In this document: piece by piece, positions 53,028 to 61,299 of the stretch
Layout of the letters: each line of letters begins with the position of its first letter
Position numbering within the stretch: position 1 is the first letter of the stretch
NCBI RefSeq assembly: GCF_900091625.1
Contig: NZ_FMIC01000002.1
Location: 2,666,001 to 2,730,000, forward strand
Direction: 5' to 3'
From: Micromonospora peucetia
Lineage (GTDB): Bacteria; Actinomycetota; Actinomycetes; Mycobacteriales; Micromonosporaceae
Length of the DNA: 64,000 bases
Notes under the pieces: model-generated
The model's input: only the letters and a program-made list of their open reading frames with translations
What the model was told of the DNA's origin: nothing
Database searches by the model: none
Made by a program: the position numbers and the translations under genes

Positions 53028-54022
53028 GCGAACCGGAGGAGCTGCGCGACGGCCGCTACGAGGTGCCGTCGACCGGATCCGGGCCCGACGAGCCCGCGCG
53101 GGTGAACGGGCGCGCGCCGGCCCCGGTGAACGGACACGTTCCGGGCCCGGCGGGCGGGCCGGCGGTGTCGGACCGGCCCGGCGACCACTGGGACCGCAAG
53201 GTCGCCAGGGGCCTGGCGTTCCTGCGCCGGCGGCTCTCCGGTGACTACGAGGTCGACGAGTTCGGGTTCGACCCTGAGATCACCGAGGCGGTTTTCCACC
53301 CGCTGCTGAGGATGCTCTACCGGGACTGGTTCCGCACCGAGGTCACCGGCCTGGAGCACGTGCCCGCCGAGGGTGCCGGCCTGGTGGTCGGCAACCACTC
53401 CGGCACCGTGGCGCTGGACGCGCTGATCCTTTCGGCCGCCCTGCACGACCAGCACCCGGCCAACCGCTATCTGCGGCTGCTCGGCGCCGACCTGGTCTTC
53501 CGGATGCCGGTGGTCTCCGAGCTCGCCCGCAAGACCGGCGGGACGGTCGCCTGCAACCCGGACGCCGAGCGGCTGCTCGGCAACGGCGATCTGGTCGGCG
53601 TCTTCCCCGAGGGCTTCAAGGGTGTCGGCAAGCTCTACTCCGAACGCTACAAGCTGCAACGCTTCGGCCGGGGCGGGTTCGTCTCTGCGGCGCTGCGCAC
53701 CGGCACCCCGATCGTGCCCGTCGCCATCGTCGGCGGCGAGGAGACCTATCCGATGCTCGCCGACATCAAGCCCCTGGCGCGGCTGCTCAAGCTGCCCTAT
53801 TTCCCGGTCACGCCGACCTTCCCCCTGCTGGGGCCGCTCGGTGTGGTGCCGCTGCCGAGTAAGTGGCTGATCGAGTTCTGTCCGCCGATCCCCACCGCGC
53901 ACCTGATGGATTCCGCCGACGACCCGCTGGTCGTGTTCAACCTCGCCGACCAGGTGCGGGAGACCATCCAGCAGACCCTGCACCAGCTGTTGGAGCGGCG
54001 TCCGGACCCGTTCGGTCCCTAG
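53024..54022 (+). CDS. PlsC-type acyltransferase (Rv0502-like)
   Basis: The product is 332 residues from GTG 53024, coupled to the epimerase-like gene. After a variable, Pro/Gly-rich head of about 55 residues and a conserved segment (FGFDPEITEAVFHPLLRMLY) comes the 1-acylglycerol-3-phosphate acyltransferase domain: VVGNHSGTVALDALIL (catalytic NH), VFPEGFKGVGKLYSERYKLQ (FPEG motif), GTPIVPVAIVGGEETYP. It probably acylates a membrane lipid precursor; the acceptor is unknown. Confidence 0.88.
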   Translation: MSEPEELRDGRYEVPSTGSGPDEPARVNGRAPAPVNGHVPGPAGGPAVSDRPGDHWDRKVARGLAFLRRRLSGDYEVDEFGFDPEITEAVFHPLLRMLYRDWFRTEVTGLEHVPAEGAGLVVGNHSGTVALDALILSAALHDQHPANRYLRLLGADLVFRMPVVSELARKTGGTVACNPDAERLLGNGDLVGVFPEGFKGVGKLYSERYKLQRFGRGGFVSAALRTGTPIVPVAIVGGEETYPMLADIKPLARLLKLPYFPVTPTFPLLGPLGVVPLPSKWLIEFCPPIPTAHLMDSADDPLVVFNLADQVRETIQQTLHQLLERRPDPFGP

Positions 54023-54054
54023 GTTCTGTCGCGGGACGCGCGCAGCGGGCGCCG

Positions 54055-54930
54055 TCAGCTGTCGCGGCGGCGCCGGTGCAGCGCCAGCCCGGCGCTGACC
54101 GCCCCGGCGACCAGGCCGGCCGCCGCGGTGGACGGTACGGCGATCTTGACGGCGCGTCGGCCGGTGCGGAAGTCGCGGACGTCCCAGCCGCGCTGCCGGG
54201 CCTCCTTGAGCAGGGCCGGGTCCGGGTTGACGGCCACGCCCCGCCCCACCATGGAGAGCATCGGCAGGTCGTTGCACGAGTCGCTGTAGGCGGCGCACCG
54301 GCCCAGGTCGAGCCCCTCGACCGCGGCGAGCTGGGCGACCGCCTCCGCCTTGGCCGGGCCGTGCATCAGGTCGCCGACCAGCCGGCCGGTGTAGGCACCG
54401 TCGATGATTTCGGCGACCGTGCCGATCGCGCCGGTCAGGCCCAGCCGCGTGGCGATCACCCGGCCGATCTCCACCGGCGCGGCGCTGACCAGCCAGACCC
54501 GCTCGCCGCAGTCCAGGTGGCGCTGGGCCAGTTGGCGGGCGCCGGCCCAGATCCGGGGCGCCATCAACTCGTCGAAGATCTCCTCCGCGAGGCGCTCCAC
54601 GTCGTCCACCCGCCAGCCCTCGACGAAGGCGAGGGCGGCCTCCTTGGCCTGCGACATGTCCCCGGCGTGCTCGGTGGCGAGCAGCCGGAACCGCAGCTGC
54701 TGCCAGGCGAACCGGGCCAGGTCGGCGGTGGTGAAGTAGTTGCGCGCGGCGAGGCCCCGGGCGAACCAGTAGATCGAGGCGCCCCGCATCATCGTGTTGT
54801 CGACGTCGAAGAAGGCCGCCGCGGTGGGATCGGGTTCCGGGGGAGTCAGCGGCGCCAGGTCGGTCTCCGCCCAGCCGGCGGTGTGCCCGTGGAGGTCGGT
54901 GCTGACCGTCACCTTGCGGCTGCGGGCCAC
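54055..54930 (-). CDS. HAD-IB phosphatase with C-terminal membrane segment (SerB1-like)
   Basis: The product is 291 residues from GTG 54930, with GGGAGG 4 nt upstream. HAD motif I is AAFFDVDNTMMRGAS, motif II VWLVSAAPVEIG, and motif IV YSDSCNDLPMLSMVG. The last 30 residues have a hydrophobic segment (AAAGLVAGAVSAGLALHRRR). M. tuberculosis SerB1 and the Streptomyces gene next to rsbN are the same type. Phosphoserine phosphatase is one possibility; lysophosphatidate or polyol phosphates are others. Confidence 0.87.
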   Translation of the reverse strand: MARSRKVTVSTDLHGHTAGWAETDLAPLTPPEPDPTAAAFFDVDNTMMRGASIYWFARGLAARNYFTTADLARFAWQQLRFRLLATEHAGDMSQAKEAALAFVEGWRVDDVERLAEEIFDELMAPRIWAGARQLAQRHLDCGERVWLVSAAPVEIGRVIATRLGLTGAIGTVAEIIDGAYTGRLVGDLMHGPAKAEAVAQLAAVEGLDLGRCAAYSDSCNDLPMLSMVGRGVAVNPDPALLKEARQRGWDVRDFRTGRRAVKIAVPSTAAAGLVAGAVSAGLALHRRRRDS

Positions 54931-55098
54931 GTGACCTCCCTCCGCTCGACCGACGCGACGTGTGCCTTCCGCGAGGGTAACCGGGTCACGGCGACGCACG
55001 GCTGCCCAACAGGCGAAGTGTGGCGAGGGTGTCTCGGCCGGATCACAGCCCGGACGGCACGGGCGCGGTCGCCGACGCGCTGGCGGGCCGACGGTGGG

Positions 55099-55983
55099 TC
55101 AGCGGTCGCCGGGGCAGGTGGCCGGGACCGGGCCGAGGGCGTCGCTGCCGACGGGCGCGGGCAGGCCGCAGGCGATGGCCGCGCGCAGGGCGTCGGAGCG
55201 CTTGCGGGCGGCGTCGAGCAGGGCGAGTGAGCGGCGGGTGCGGTCGCGGTCGGCCCGGGTGGCGTCGTCGAGCAGCCCGCCGACGGCCCGCCGCTGGCCG
55301 GTGAGGAAGGAGTTGACCGCGTCCAGCGCCGCCGGGTCCGAGCGCTGCACCGCGGCGCCGGTCAGCAGGCGTACGCCCTGGCGGGTGTCGGCGTCCATGT
55401 CGTTCAGCACCGCGCTGAAGCCGTCCTCGTCGCCGCGCAGCGTGGCCGCCTCGGCGAGCCGGGTGCGGGCGAAGTCCAGGAACAGCTGACCCCGGCTGAC
55501 GTCGGAGCTGGCCAGCGCGAGCTGGGCGCGTTCGGTGGAGCGCTTCATGCCGTACAGCGCGTCGCCGGGGACGGCGTTCTCGCTGGCGGCCGAGATGCCC
55601 GAGAGGGCGACGGCGCCGGCTGCGACGCCGACCAGGATGGCGCCGCGGGCGCGGGCCCGGCGGGCGGTCACCGCCGGCAGCAGCCGGTTGCGGCCGGGCT
55701 CGGCGGCGGAGCGCCGGGACGCCGGTTCGGTCGTGACGGTGGCCGGGGCGCCGATGCCTTCGCGCTCGGCCGTGGCCAGCAGCATGGCCCGCAGGCCGGT
55801 ACGGAACTCCGGATCCACCTCGACGGCGGGCCGGGCCACGGGGAGCCGCTGCCCGACCGCGACGAGTGCGGCCAACTGGTCGTCGGCCCGGGAACGGACG
55901 TGGTGTCGCCGGCCCCCGTTGGCCTCGTCGAGAAGCTGCGCGAAGCGCTCCGCGCGCCGACGGGAGAAGAGGTTGCTGTCCAC
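55099..55983 (-). CDS. rsbN: Anti-sigma factor RsbN (DUF5667)
   Basis: The product is 294 residues from GTG 55983, with GAGGAGG about 8 nt upstream. The cytoplasmic N-terminal part (RRRAERFAQLLDEANGGRRH, DQLAALVAVGQRLP) should bind the sigma factor. One membrane span lies at residues about 114-133 (GAILVGVAAGAVALSGISAA), followed by a DUF5667 external domain (PGDALYGMKRSTERAQLALA, RTRLAEAATLRGD). In Streptomyces RsbN is the membrane anti-sigma factor of BldN and is encoded next to it. A sigma-BldN-like promoter lies at 56139-56167. Confidence 0.9.
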   Translation of the reverse strand: MDSNLFSRRRAERFAQLLDEANGGRRHHVRSRADDQLAALVAVGQRLPVARPAVEVDPEFRTGLRAMLLATAEREGIGAPATVTTEPASRRSAAEPGRNRLLPAVTARRARARGAILVGVAAGAVALSGISAASENAVPGDALYGMKRSTERAQLALASSDVSRGQLFLDFARTRLAEAATLRGDEDGFSAVLNDMDADTRQGVRLLTGAAVQRSDPAALDAVNSFLTGQRRAVGGLLDDATRADRDRTRRSLALLDAARKRSDALRAAIACGLPAPVGSDALGPVPATCPGDR

Positions 55984-56138
55984 CGCGGGCACCTCCTCTC
56001 GCTGGTCGCGGCCGGTCGGCCGCTGTCGTCGCCAGCGACCGGTGACGGCGAGACACCACAGACGAAGGTCGTGGGGCGGCCGCACTGCCGGACCTCGGGG
56101 CCCGGAGGATGCCGGGGCTACCACCGGTCGCACCCGGA

Positions 56139-56167
56139 GAAACGGTCCGCACCGGGCATGGGTTACG
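56139..56167 (-). promoter_or_regulatory. Sigma-BldN-like promoter of rsbN
   Basis: On the minus strand CGTAAC (56167-56162), 17 nt and CGTTTC (56144-56139) resemble the Streptomyces BldN consensus (CGTAAC, 16-17 nt, CGTTGA). Start would be near 56130, about 145 nt before rsbN, giving negative feedback on BldN. Confidence 0.55.
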
Positions 56168-56233
56168 GGGCCGGCGGAGGCGAAATCACGGAAAGTGATT
56201 GCCGTCACGAGGTGAAAACGGCGCTGAGCTGCA

Positions 56234-56253
56234 CGTACATCGATCGATGTACG
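56234..56253. promoter_or_regulatory. 20-bp perfect palindrome between bldN and rsbN
   Basis: CGTACATCGATCGATGTACG is its own reverse complement, 20 bp after the bldN stop. CTGC and GCAG just outside nearly extend it. It may be an operator or a terminator stem. Confidence 0.6.
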
Positions 56254-56272
56254 GCAGTCTCCGGCAAAGGGG

Positions 56273-57229
56273 CTACGGCTGGAAACCGTCCGGCAGCAGC
56301 CGGGCCAGCGCCCGTACCGCGCGGTACTGGAGCGCTTTGATCGCGCCCTCGTTCTTGCCCATCGTGCGAGCCGTCTCGGCCACCGAGAAGCCCTGTAGGA
56401 AGCGCAGCACGATGCACTCCTGTTGCTCCGGGTTGAGTTGCTTCACGGCGCTGAGCAGGGCCACGTTGGTGATGTGCTCGACGACCGCGGCCTCCGGGCT
56501 GCCCTCCGGGCCCCGGTCCTCGCGGTCGGCGTCCAGCACGTCCCCGGTGGTGACCTCCAGCCGGTAGCGGCCGGACTTGAAGTGGTCGGCCACCAGGTTG
56601 CGGGCGATGGTGACCAGCCAGGCCCCCAGGTCGCGCCCCTGCCAGGTGAAGCTGCCGATCCGCTTGAGGGCACGCAGGAAGGTGTCGGAGGTGAGGTCCT
56701 CGGCGAGTTGGCGGTTGCCCACCCGGAAGTAGACGAACCGGAACACGGTGTCGACGTACCGGTCGTAGATCAGCCCGAACGCCTCGGACTCGCCACCCTG
56801 GGCCCGCTCGACCAGGCCCCAGACCTCGGTGGCGGGGTCGGACGGGTCCGGGCGGCTGGGGAAGCCCGTCGAGGCGTTGACCGGTGCGGCGGCCGCCGGC
56901 ACCGCCGGGAGCACCGCCGTCTCCGTGCCCGACTCGTCGGGTGGCCTGGCCGGCTCCGTGGTGCGGCGGCCCTGCACCGGCATCGTGGGCCGGGCGGGGA
57001 CGGCGACCCGGCCGCCGGCCGGCTTCGCGTTGCCGCCCGGTGTCGCGGGGCGTGCCGGCGGTTCGTTGTGCGGCCGGCTGCGGGTCTGGCTCGACGCGCC
57101 CTCCCCCCGGACGGCGAGGCCGCCCGGGTCGTCCGACGGGCTCCGGGTGGCGGGCCGTTCGTTGACCGAGCCGCGGCTCGCCGGGTTGGTCAGGCGGATC
57201 GGTCGATCCGCGTATCCGAAGGTGGTCAC
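56273..57229 (-). CDS. bldN: ECF sigma factor BldN
   Basis: The product is 318 residues from GTG 57229, with GGAGG 7 nt upstream. The first 135 residues are a disordered Pro/Arg/Ala-rich extension, comparable with the pro-sequence that is cleaved from Streptomyces BldN. Then come sigma region 2 (EAFGLIYDRYVDTVFRFVYF, DTFLRALKRIGSFTWQ) and region 4 (LNPEQQECIVLRFLQGFSVA, KNEGAIKALQYRAVRALARL). BldN directs genes for aerial or spore differentiation; Micromonospora forms single spores on substrate hyphae, so the targets may differ. RsbN is encoded downstream. Confidence 0.93.
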   Translation of the reverse strand: MTTFGYADRPIRLTNPASRGSVNERPATRSPSDDPGGLAVRGEGASSQTRSRPHNEPPARPATPGGNAKPAGGRVAVPARPTMPVQGRRTTEPARPPDESGTETAVLPAVPAAAAPVNASTGFPSRPDPSDPATEVWGLVERAQGGESEAFGLIYDRYVDTVFRFVYFRVGNRQLAEDLTSDTFLRALKRIGSFTWQGRDLGAWLVTIARNLVADHFKSGRYRLEVTTGDVLDADREDRGPEGSPEAAVVEHITNVALLSAVKQLNPEQQECIVLRFLQGFSVAETARTMGKNEGAIKALQYRAVRALARLLPDGFQP

Positions 57230-57820
57230 CGTGCCGCCTCCGTCCCGCCGGCCGGCGACGCCGGTCGGCGCGTCGCCGTCGTGGCCCGGCCGGCACGGCC
57301 GGGCAGGGCTGGCTCGGGATGTGCCGACGGGCGGCAGATCCCCTTGAGGTGCTGGTCCAATGCGCTCACAGGCACGGGGGCCTCCTCGGGCTGAGGGGTG
57401 TCGACTCACGGAAAATGGGGTGAGCCGACCCGAGTGATGATAGGGCCAACGTCACCCACGCGTGGCAAGTCCGTTACACAGGGCGGAAGTATTTCCCCCC
57501 GCGTCGCACAACTGGCGGACCGGTTGTCCGTCGTGGGTGGTTGACATTCGGATTGCGCCGTGTTCGTGAAGAAAATTCCAGGTCAGCGCACATTGGCCGG
57601 TCGCCGAACGGGGCGGCGGTGCGGGTCGTCGAGTCAGGATCTTCCGGCCTCCGGAGGCCCGTGCACGTCCTGTCGACGGGACCGACCCCGTCCCGCTCGG
57701 GCGTCGCCGACAGTCCTGTTGACGGGACTCTCCCCGGCCGGCCTTTCCGTCGACCGACTGACCCGTCGGCCCTTGTCGGGCATGGCCCACCGGCCCTGCG
57801 CTGTGCCAGACTCAGCCACC
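57230..57820. other. Intergenic region between divergent bldN and acyl-CoA synthetase
   Basis: No gene is supported. The stretch 57400-57560 has lower GC than its surroundings and should hold the bldN promoter and regulatory sites. TTACACAGGG at 57474-57483 partly matches the BldD box (TnACnC[A/T]GnGTnA); bldN is a BldD target in Streptomyces. The part from 57560 to 57820 is open in the acyl-CoA synthetase frame but is not family-like. Confidence 0.45.
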
Positions 57821-59521
57821 GTGCAGGACGCAACCGACAGCCCCGCCTCGACCCTCGTCGAGCGGCTTCACCGGGCGGCCACCGCCCACGGCGACCGACC
57901 CGCGCTGCACTGGCGCGAGCGGACCCTGACCTGGTCCGAACTGGACGTCTCGGTGACGGCCACCGCCCACGCCCTGGCGGCCCTGACCGGATCACCGTCG
58001 GCCGGGGCCCGCCCGGCGCCGGGCGGCCCCGCCACCGACCGGCACCCGCCCCGGATCGCCGTCGCGCTCGGCAACTCGCCGGACCTCGTGGTCAGCTGCC
58101 TGGCCGCGCTGCGTGCCGGGCTGGTCGCGGTGCCGGTCAACCCCGACCTCACCGCCCCCGAACTGCGGCACGTGCTGGCCGACTCCGGCGCCTCGGTGCT
58201 GATCGCCACCGAACGGGTGCGTGACCTGGTCGCCGGCATCGCCGGGGAGTTGCCCGCGCTCGTCGCCGTGCACACCGCGCCGCCGGTGGCCGACACCGGT
58301 CACCCGTTCCCCGACCGGGGCGGCGACGACCTGGCGCTGCTGCTCTACACCTCCGGCACCGAGGGGCGGCCGAAGGGCGCGATGCTGACGCACCGGGCGT
58401 TGGCGGCCAACCACGAGCAGGTCGGCCGGATCGAGCCGCCCGTCGTCGGCCCGGACGACACCGTGTTGCTGGCGCTGCCGCTGTTCCACGCGTACGGGCT
58501 GAACGCGGGGCTGGGTGCCGTCGTCCACCATGGCGCGACCGGGGTGCTCGTCGACGAGCTGGGCCCCGACGCGGGACTGGCCGAGATCGCCCGGCGCCGG
58601 GTCACCGTGCTGGTCGGCGTACCGTCGATGGTGGCCGCCTGGTCCACGGCGGACGCCGCCGCCCTCGCCGGGGCGACGGCCTCGGTCCGGGTCGTGGTCT
58701 GCGGTGCGGCGCCGCTGGAGCCGGCCGTCGCGGCGCGCTTCACCGAGGTCACCGGTCGTCCGGTGCACGTCGGGTACGGGCTGACCGAGACCGCGCCGGT
58801 GCTGACCTCCACCCTGGTCGGCGGGGAACCGAAGGCCGGCTCGGTCGGCCGGCCGCTGCCCGGCGTCGAGCTGCGTCTGGTCGGGACGGACGGGGCCGAC
58901 CTGTGGCGCGACGGCGTGGCCGAGCCGGACGACGACGCCGACGAGCTGGACCTCTCCGACGGCACGCCGGGCACCGACCCGGGCCAGGTCGTGGTGCGCG
59001 GGGCGAACCTCTTCGCCGGCTACTGGCCGGACGGGCGGGGCGGACCGGACGCCGACGGCTGGTGGGCCACCGGCGACGTGGCGTACGCCGACTCCGACGG
59101 CGACCTCTTCCTGGTGGACCGGATCGGCGAGCTGATCCTGGTCAACGGGTTCAACGTGTACCCACACGAGGTCGAGCTGGTGCTCTCCGCGCACCCGGGG
59201 GTGGCCGAGTCGGCGGTACTGGGTGTGCCGCACCCACGGACCGGCGAGACTGTCCGGGCGTACGTGGTGCCGGCGCCGGGGCGTCCGGTGACCGGTGAGG
59301 AACTGCTCGCCCACTGCGCCCGCAACCTGGCCCGGTTCAAGTGCCCGACCGCCGTCGAGTTCGTCGACGGGTTGCCGCACTCGGTGATCGGGAAGGTACG
59401 CAAGACCCTGCTCCGGCCGGCGTCGTCCCCGGCGTCCCCGGTACCGTCCCCGGCGGCGTCGCCGGAGACCCGCCCGCCGGCCCCGGCCGGCACCAGCACG
59501 ACGGAGGAGACCGATGCGTGA
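57821..59521 (+). CDS. AMP-dependent acyl-CoA synthetase (FadD-like)
   Basis: The product is 566 residues from GTG 57821, chosen because domain-like sequence starts there (ASTLVERLHRAATAHGDRPA). Adenylation motifs are clear: LLLYTSGTEGRPKGAMLTH (P-loop), GYGLTETAPVLTST, WWATGDVAYADSDG and VDRIGELILVNGFNVYPHEV, with the catalytic lysine in LPHSVIGKVRKTLL. A Pro/Ser-rich tail of about 30 residues follows. It activates a carboxylic acid, probably fatty, as acyl-AMP and then acyl-CoA. The stop overlaps the glutaredoxin gene by 8 nt. Confidence 0.9.
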   Translation: MQDATDSPASTLVERLHRAATAHGDRPALHWRERTLTWSELDVSVTATAHALAALTGSPSAGARPAPGGPATDRHPPRIAVALGNSPDLVVSCLAALRAGLVAVPVNPDLTAPELRHVLADSGASVLIATERVRDLVAGIAGELPALVAVHTAPPVADTGHPFPDRGGDDLALLLYTSGTEGRPKGAMLTHRALAANHEQVGRIEPPVVGPDDTVLLALPLFHAYGLNAGLGAVVHHGATGVLVDELGPDAGLAEIARRRVTVLVGVPSMVAAWSTADAAALAGATASVRVVVCGAAPLEPAVAARFTEVTGRPVHVGYGLTETAPVLTSTLVGGEPKAGSVGRPLPGVELRLVGTDGADLWRDGVAEPDDDADELDLSDGTPGTDPGQVVVRGANLFAGYWPDGRGGPDADGWWATGDVAYADSDGDLFLVDRIGELILVNGFNVYPHEVELVLSAHPGVAESAVLGVPHPRTGETVRAYVVPAPGRPVTGEELLAHCARNLARFKCPTAVEFVDGLPHSVIGKVRKTLLRPASSPASPVPSPAASPETRPPAPAGTSTTEETDA

Positions 59522-59765
59522 GCCCCGACTCGCCCTGATCACCCGCCCCGGCTGCCACCTCTGCGACGACGCGAAGGTGGCGCTGGACCGGGTGGTGGCG
59601 GTCACCGGGGACCGGTGGACCGAGAAGGACGTCACCGGCGACATCGAGCTGGAACGCGAGTACGGCGACCGGCTGCCCGTGGTGCTGCTCGACGGCAAGG
59701 AGCACGGCTACTGGCGGGTGGAGGAGGAGCGGCTGCTGCGGGACCTGACCACGCCGCAGCTGTGA
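59514..59765 (+). CDS. Glutaredoxin-like protein (Rv0508-like)
   Basis: The product is 83 residues from ATG 59514. The CxxC centre (RPGCHLCDDAK) lies near the N-terminus and the cis-proline is in RLPVVLLDGKEHGYWRV, the DUF836 thioredoxin-fold pattern. It likely exchanges disulfides with mycothiol or thioredoxin. M. tuberculosis has the same gene just before hemA. Confidence 0.88.
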   Translation: MREPRLALITRPGCHLCDDAKVALDRVVAVTGDRWTEKDVTGDIELEREYGDRLPVVLLDGKEHGYWRVEEERLLRDLTTPQL

Positions 59766-59787
59766 CACCGGGCGCTATGGTGCTGCG

Positions 59788-60438
59788 ATGACCCCGGCGC
59801 GAAACCACCTGGTGTGGGACTGGAACGGCACCCTGCTCAACGACCTGAACCTGGTGGTCACCTCCACCAACGCCGCCTTCGCCAGCGTCGGCGGGCCCGC
59901 CGTGACGGCCGACGAGCACCGGGTGCGGTTCCGCCGGCCGATCGCCGACTACTACGCCGAGGTGCTCGGCCGGGCCGTCGACGACGACGCGTTCGGCCGG
60001 CTGGACCAGATCTTCCACGACGCGTACCGCACCGGGCTGACGACCTGCGAGCTGGCGCACGACGCAGGCGTCGCGATGGCGGCCTGGCCGGGCAGCCAGT
60101 CCCTGCTGTCCATGTGGTTCCACGAGGAACTGGTGCCGACTGTGCAGACGTACGGCCTCACCGGGCAGTTCGTCCGGGTGGACGGGCTGCGGGCGAGCGT
60201 CGGCGGGGACCGCAAGGCCGAGTCCCTCCGGCGGCACCTGGCCGAGCTGGGCGTGGACGGCCGGGACGTGGTGCTGATCGGCGACTCCGTCGACGACGCC
60301 GACGCCGCCGTGTCGGTGGGGGGCCGCGCCGTCCTCTACACCGGCGGGTTCACCGACGCGGTCCGGCTGCGCGCCGCCGGCCACCCGGTCGCCGACACCC
60401 TCACCGACGCGGTGACCCTGGCGGCCACGCTGCCCTGA
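59788..60438 (+). CDS. HAD-superfamily phosphatase (PGP-like)
   Basis: The product is 216 residues from ATG 59788; TATGGT at 59776-59781 is 6 nt upstream (leaderless). HAD motif I is HLVWDWNGTLLNDLN (DxN variant, with DWNGT), the helical cap follows, and the C-terminal motif is VVLIGDSVDDADAAV. It resembles phosphoglycolate phosphatase-type Gph proteins, though the second Asp of motif I is replaced by Asn, which usually lowers or alters activity. Confidence 0.85.
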   Translation: MTPARNHLVWDWNGTLLNDLNLVVTSTNAAFASVGGPAVTADEHRVRFRRPIADYYAEVLGRAVDDDAFGRLDQIFHDAYRTGLTTCELAHDAGVAMAAWPGSQSLLSMWFHEELVPTVQTYGLTGQFVRVDGLRASVGGDRKAESLRRHLAELGVDGRDVVLIGDSVDDADAAVSVGGRAVLYTGGFTDAVRLRAAGHPVADTLTDAVTLAATLP

Positions 60439-60460
60439 CCGGCCCGGCTGCCGCGCCGCC

Positions 60461-60600
60461 GGCTGCCGCCCCGCGCCGCCGGCTGCCGCCCCGCGCCGCC
60501 GGCTGCCGCCCCGCGCCGCCGGCTGCCGCCCCGCGCCGCCGGCTGCCGCCCCGCGCCGCCGGCTGCCGCCCCGCGCCGCCGGCTGCCGCCCCGCGCCGCC
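60461..60600. repeat. 20-bp tandem repeat, seven perfect copies
   Basis: GGCTGCCGCCCCGCGCCGCC is repeated seven times exactly between the convergent HAD and response-regulator genes. It has no dyad strong enough for a classical terminator. Confidence 0.92.
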
Positions 60601-60621
60601 GTCGGCAGGCCCGGTCGCGGG

Positions 60622-61275
60622 TCAGTTGCGCAGGTAGGCCAGGACGGCCAGGACCCGCCGGTGCTGCTCCGTGTCGGGCGGGAGCTGGAGCTTGGTGAAG
60701 ATGTTCCGGACGTGCTTCTCGACGGCCCCGTCGGTGACCACCAGCGTCCTCGCGATAGCCGTGTTGGAGCGCCCCTCGGCCATCAGCGCGAGCACCTCCC
60801 GTTCGCGCGGGGTGAGCTCGCGCAGCGGGTCGTCGCGGCGGCGTCGGGCGAAGAGCTGGCCGACCACCTCGGGGTCGAGCACCGTCCCGCCGGCGGCCAC
60901 CCGGTCCAGCGCGTCGAGGAACTCGTCGATCGCGGCCACCCGGTCCTTGAGCAGGTAGCCGATCCCACCCCCGCCCCCGCCGGTGGTGGCGAGCAGGTCG
61001 TCGGCGTACGACACCTCGACGTACTGGGAGAGGACCAGGATCGGGGTGCGGGGCACCAGCCGGCGTGCTTCCACCGCCGCGCGCAGCCCCTCGTCGGTGT
61101 GTGACGGCGGCATCCGGACGTCGACGATCGACACGTCCGGCCGGTGGGCCACCACCGCCGCCACCAGCGCCTCCCCGTCGGCCACGGCGGCCACCACCTC
61201 GTGCCCACACTCGGTGAGCAGCCGTACCAGCCCCTCCCGGAGCAGCACCGCGTCGTCGGCGATCACGATCCGCAT
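60622..61275 (-). CDS. NarL/LuxR-family response regulator
   Basis: The product is 217 residues from ATG 61275. The receiver has IADDAVLLREG, the phosphoacceptor VSIVDVRMPPSHTDEG and LLKDRVAAIDEFLDAL. The C-terminal GerE helix-turn-helix is LTPREREVLALMAEGRSNTA, followed by DGAVEKHVRNIFTKL. A six-glycine run (TTGGGGGGIGYLL) sits before the lysine. It follows its kinase gene by 24 nt. Confidence 0.93.
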   Translation of the reverse strand: MRIVIADDAVLLREGLVRLLTECGHEVVAAVADGEALVAAVVAHRPDVSIVDVRMPPSHTDEGLRAAVEARRLVPRTPILVLSQYVEVSYADDLLATTGGGGGGIGYLLKDRVAAIDEFLDALDRVAAGGTVLDPEVVGQLFARRRRDDPLRELTPREREVLALMAEGRSNTAIARTLVVTDGAVEKHVRNIFTKLQLPPDTEQHRRVLAVLAYLRN

Positions 61276-61299
61276 GTGCTGTTGTCTACCACGTACGGC

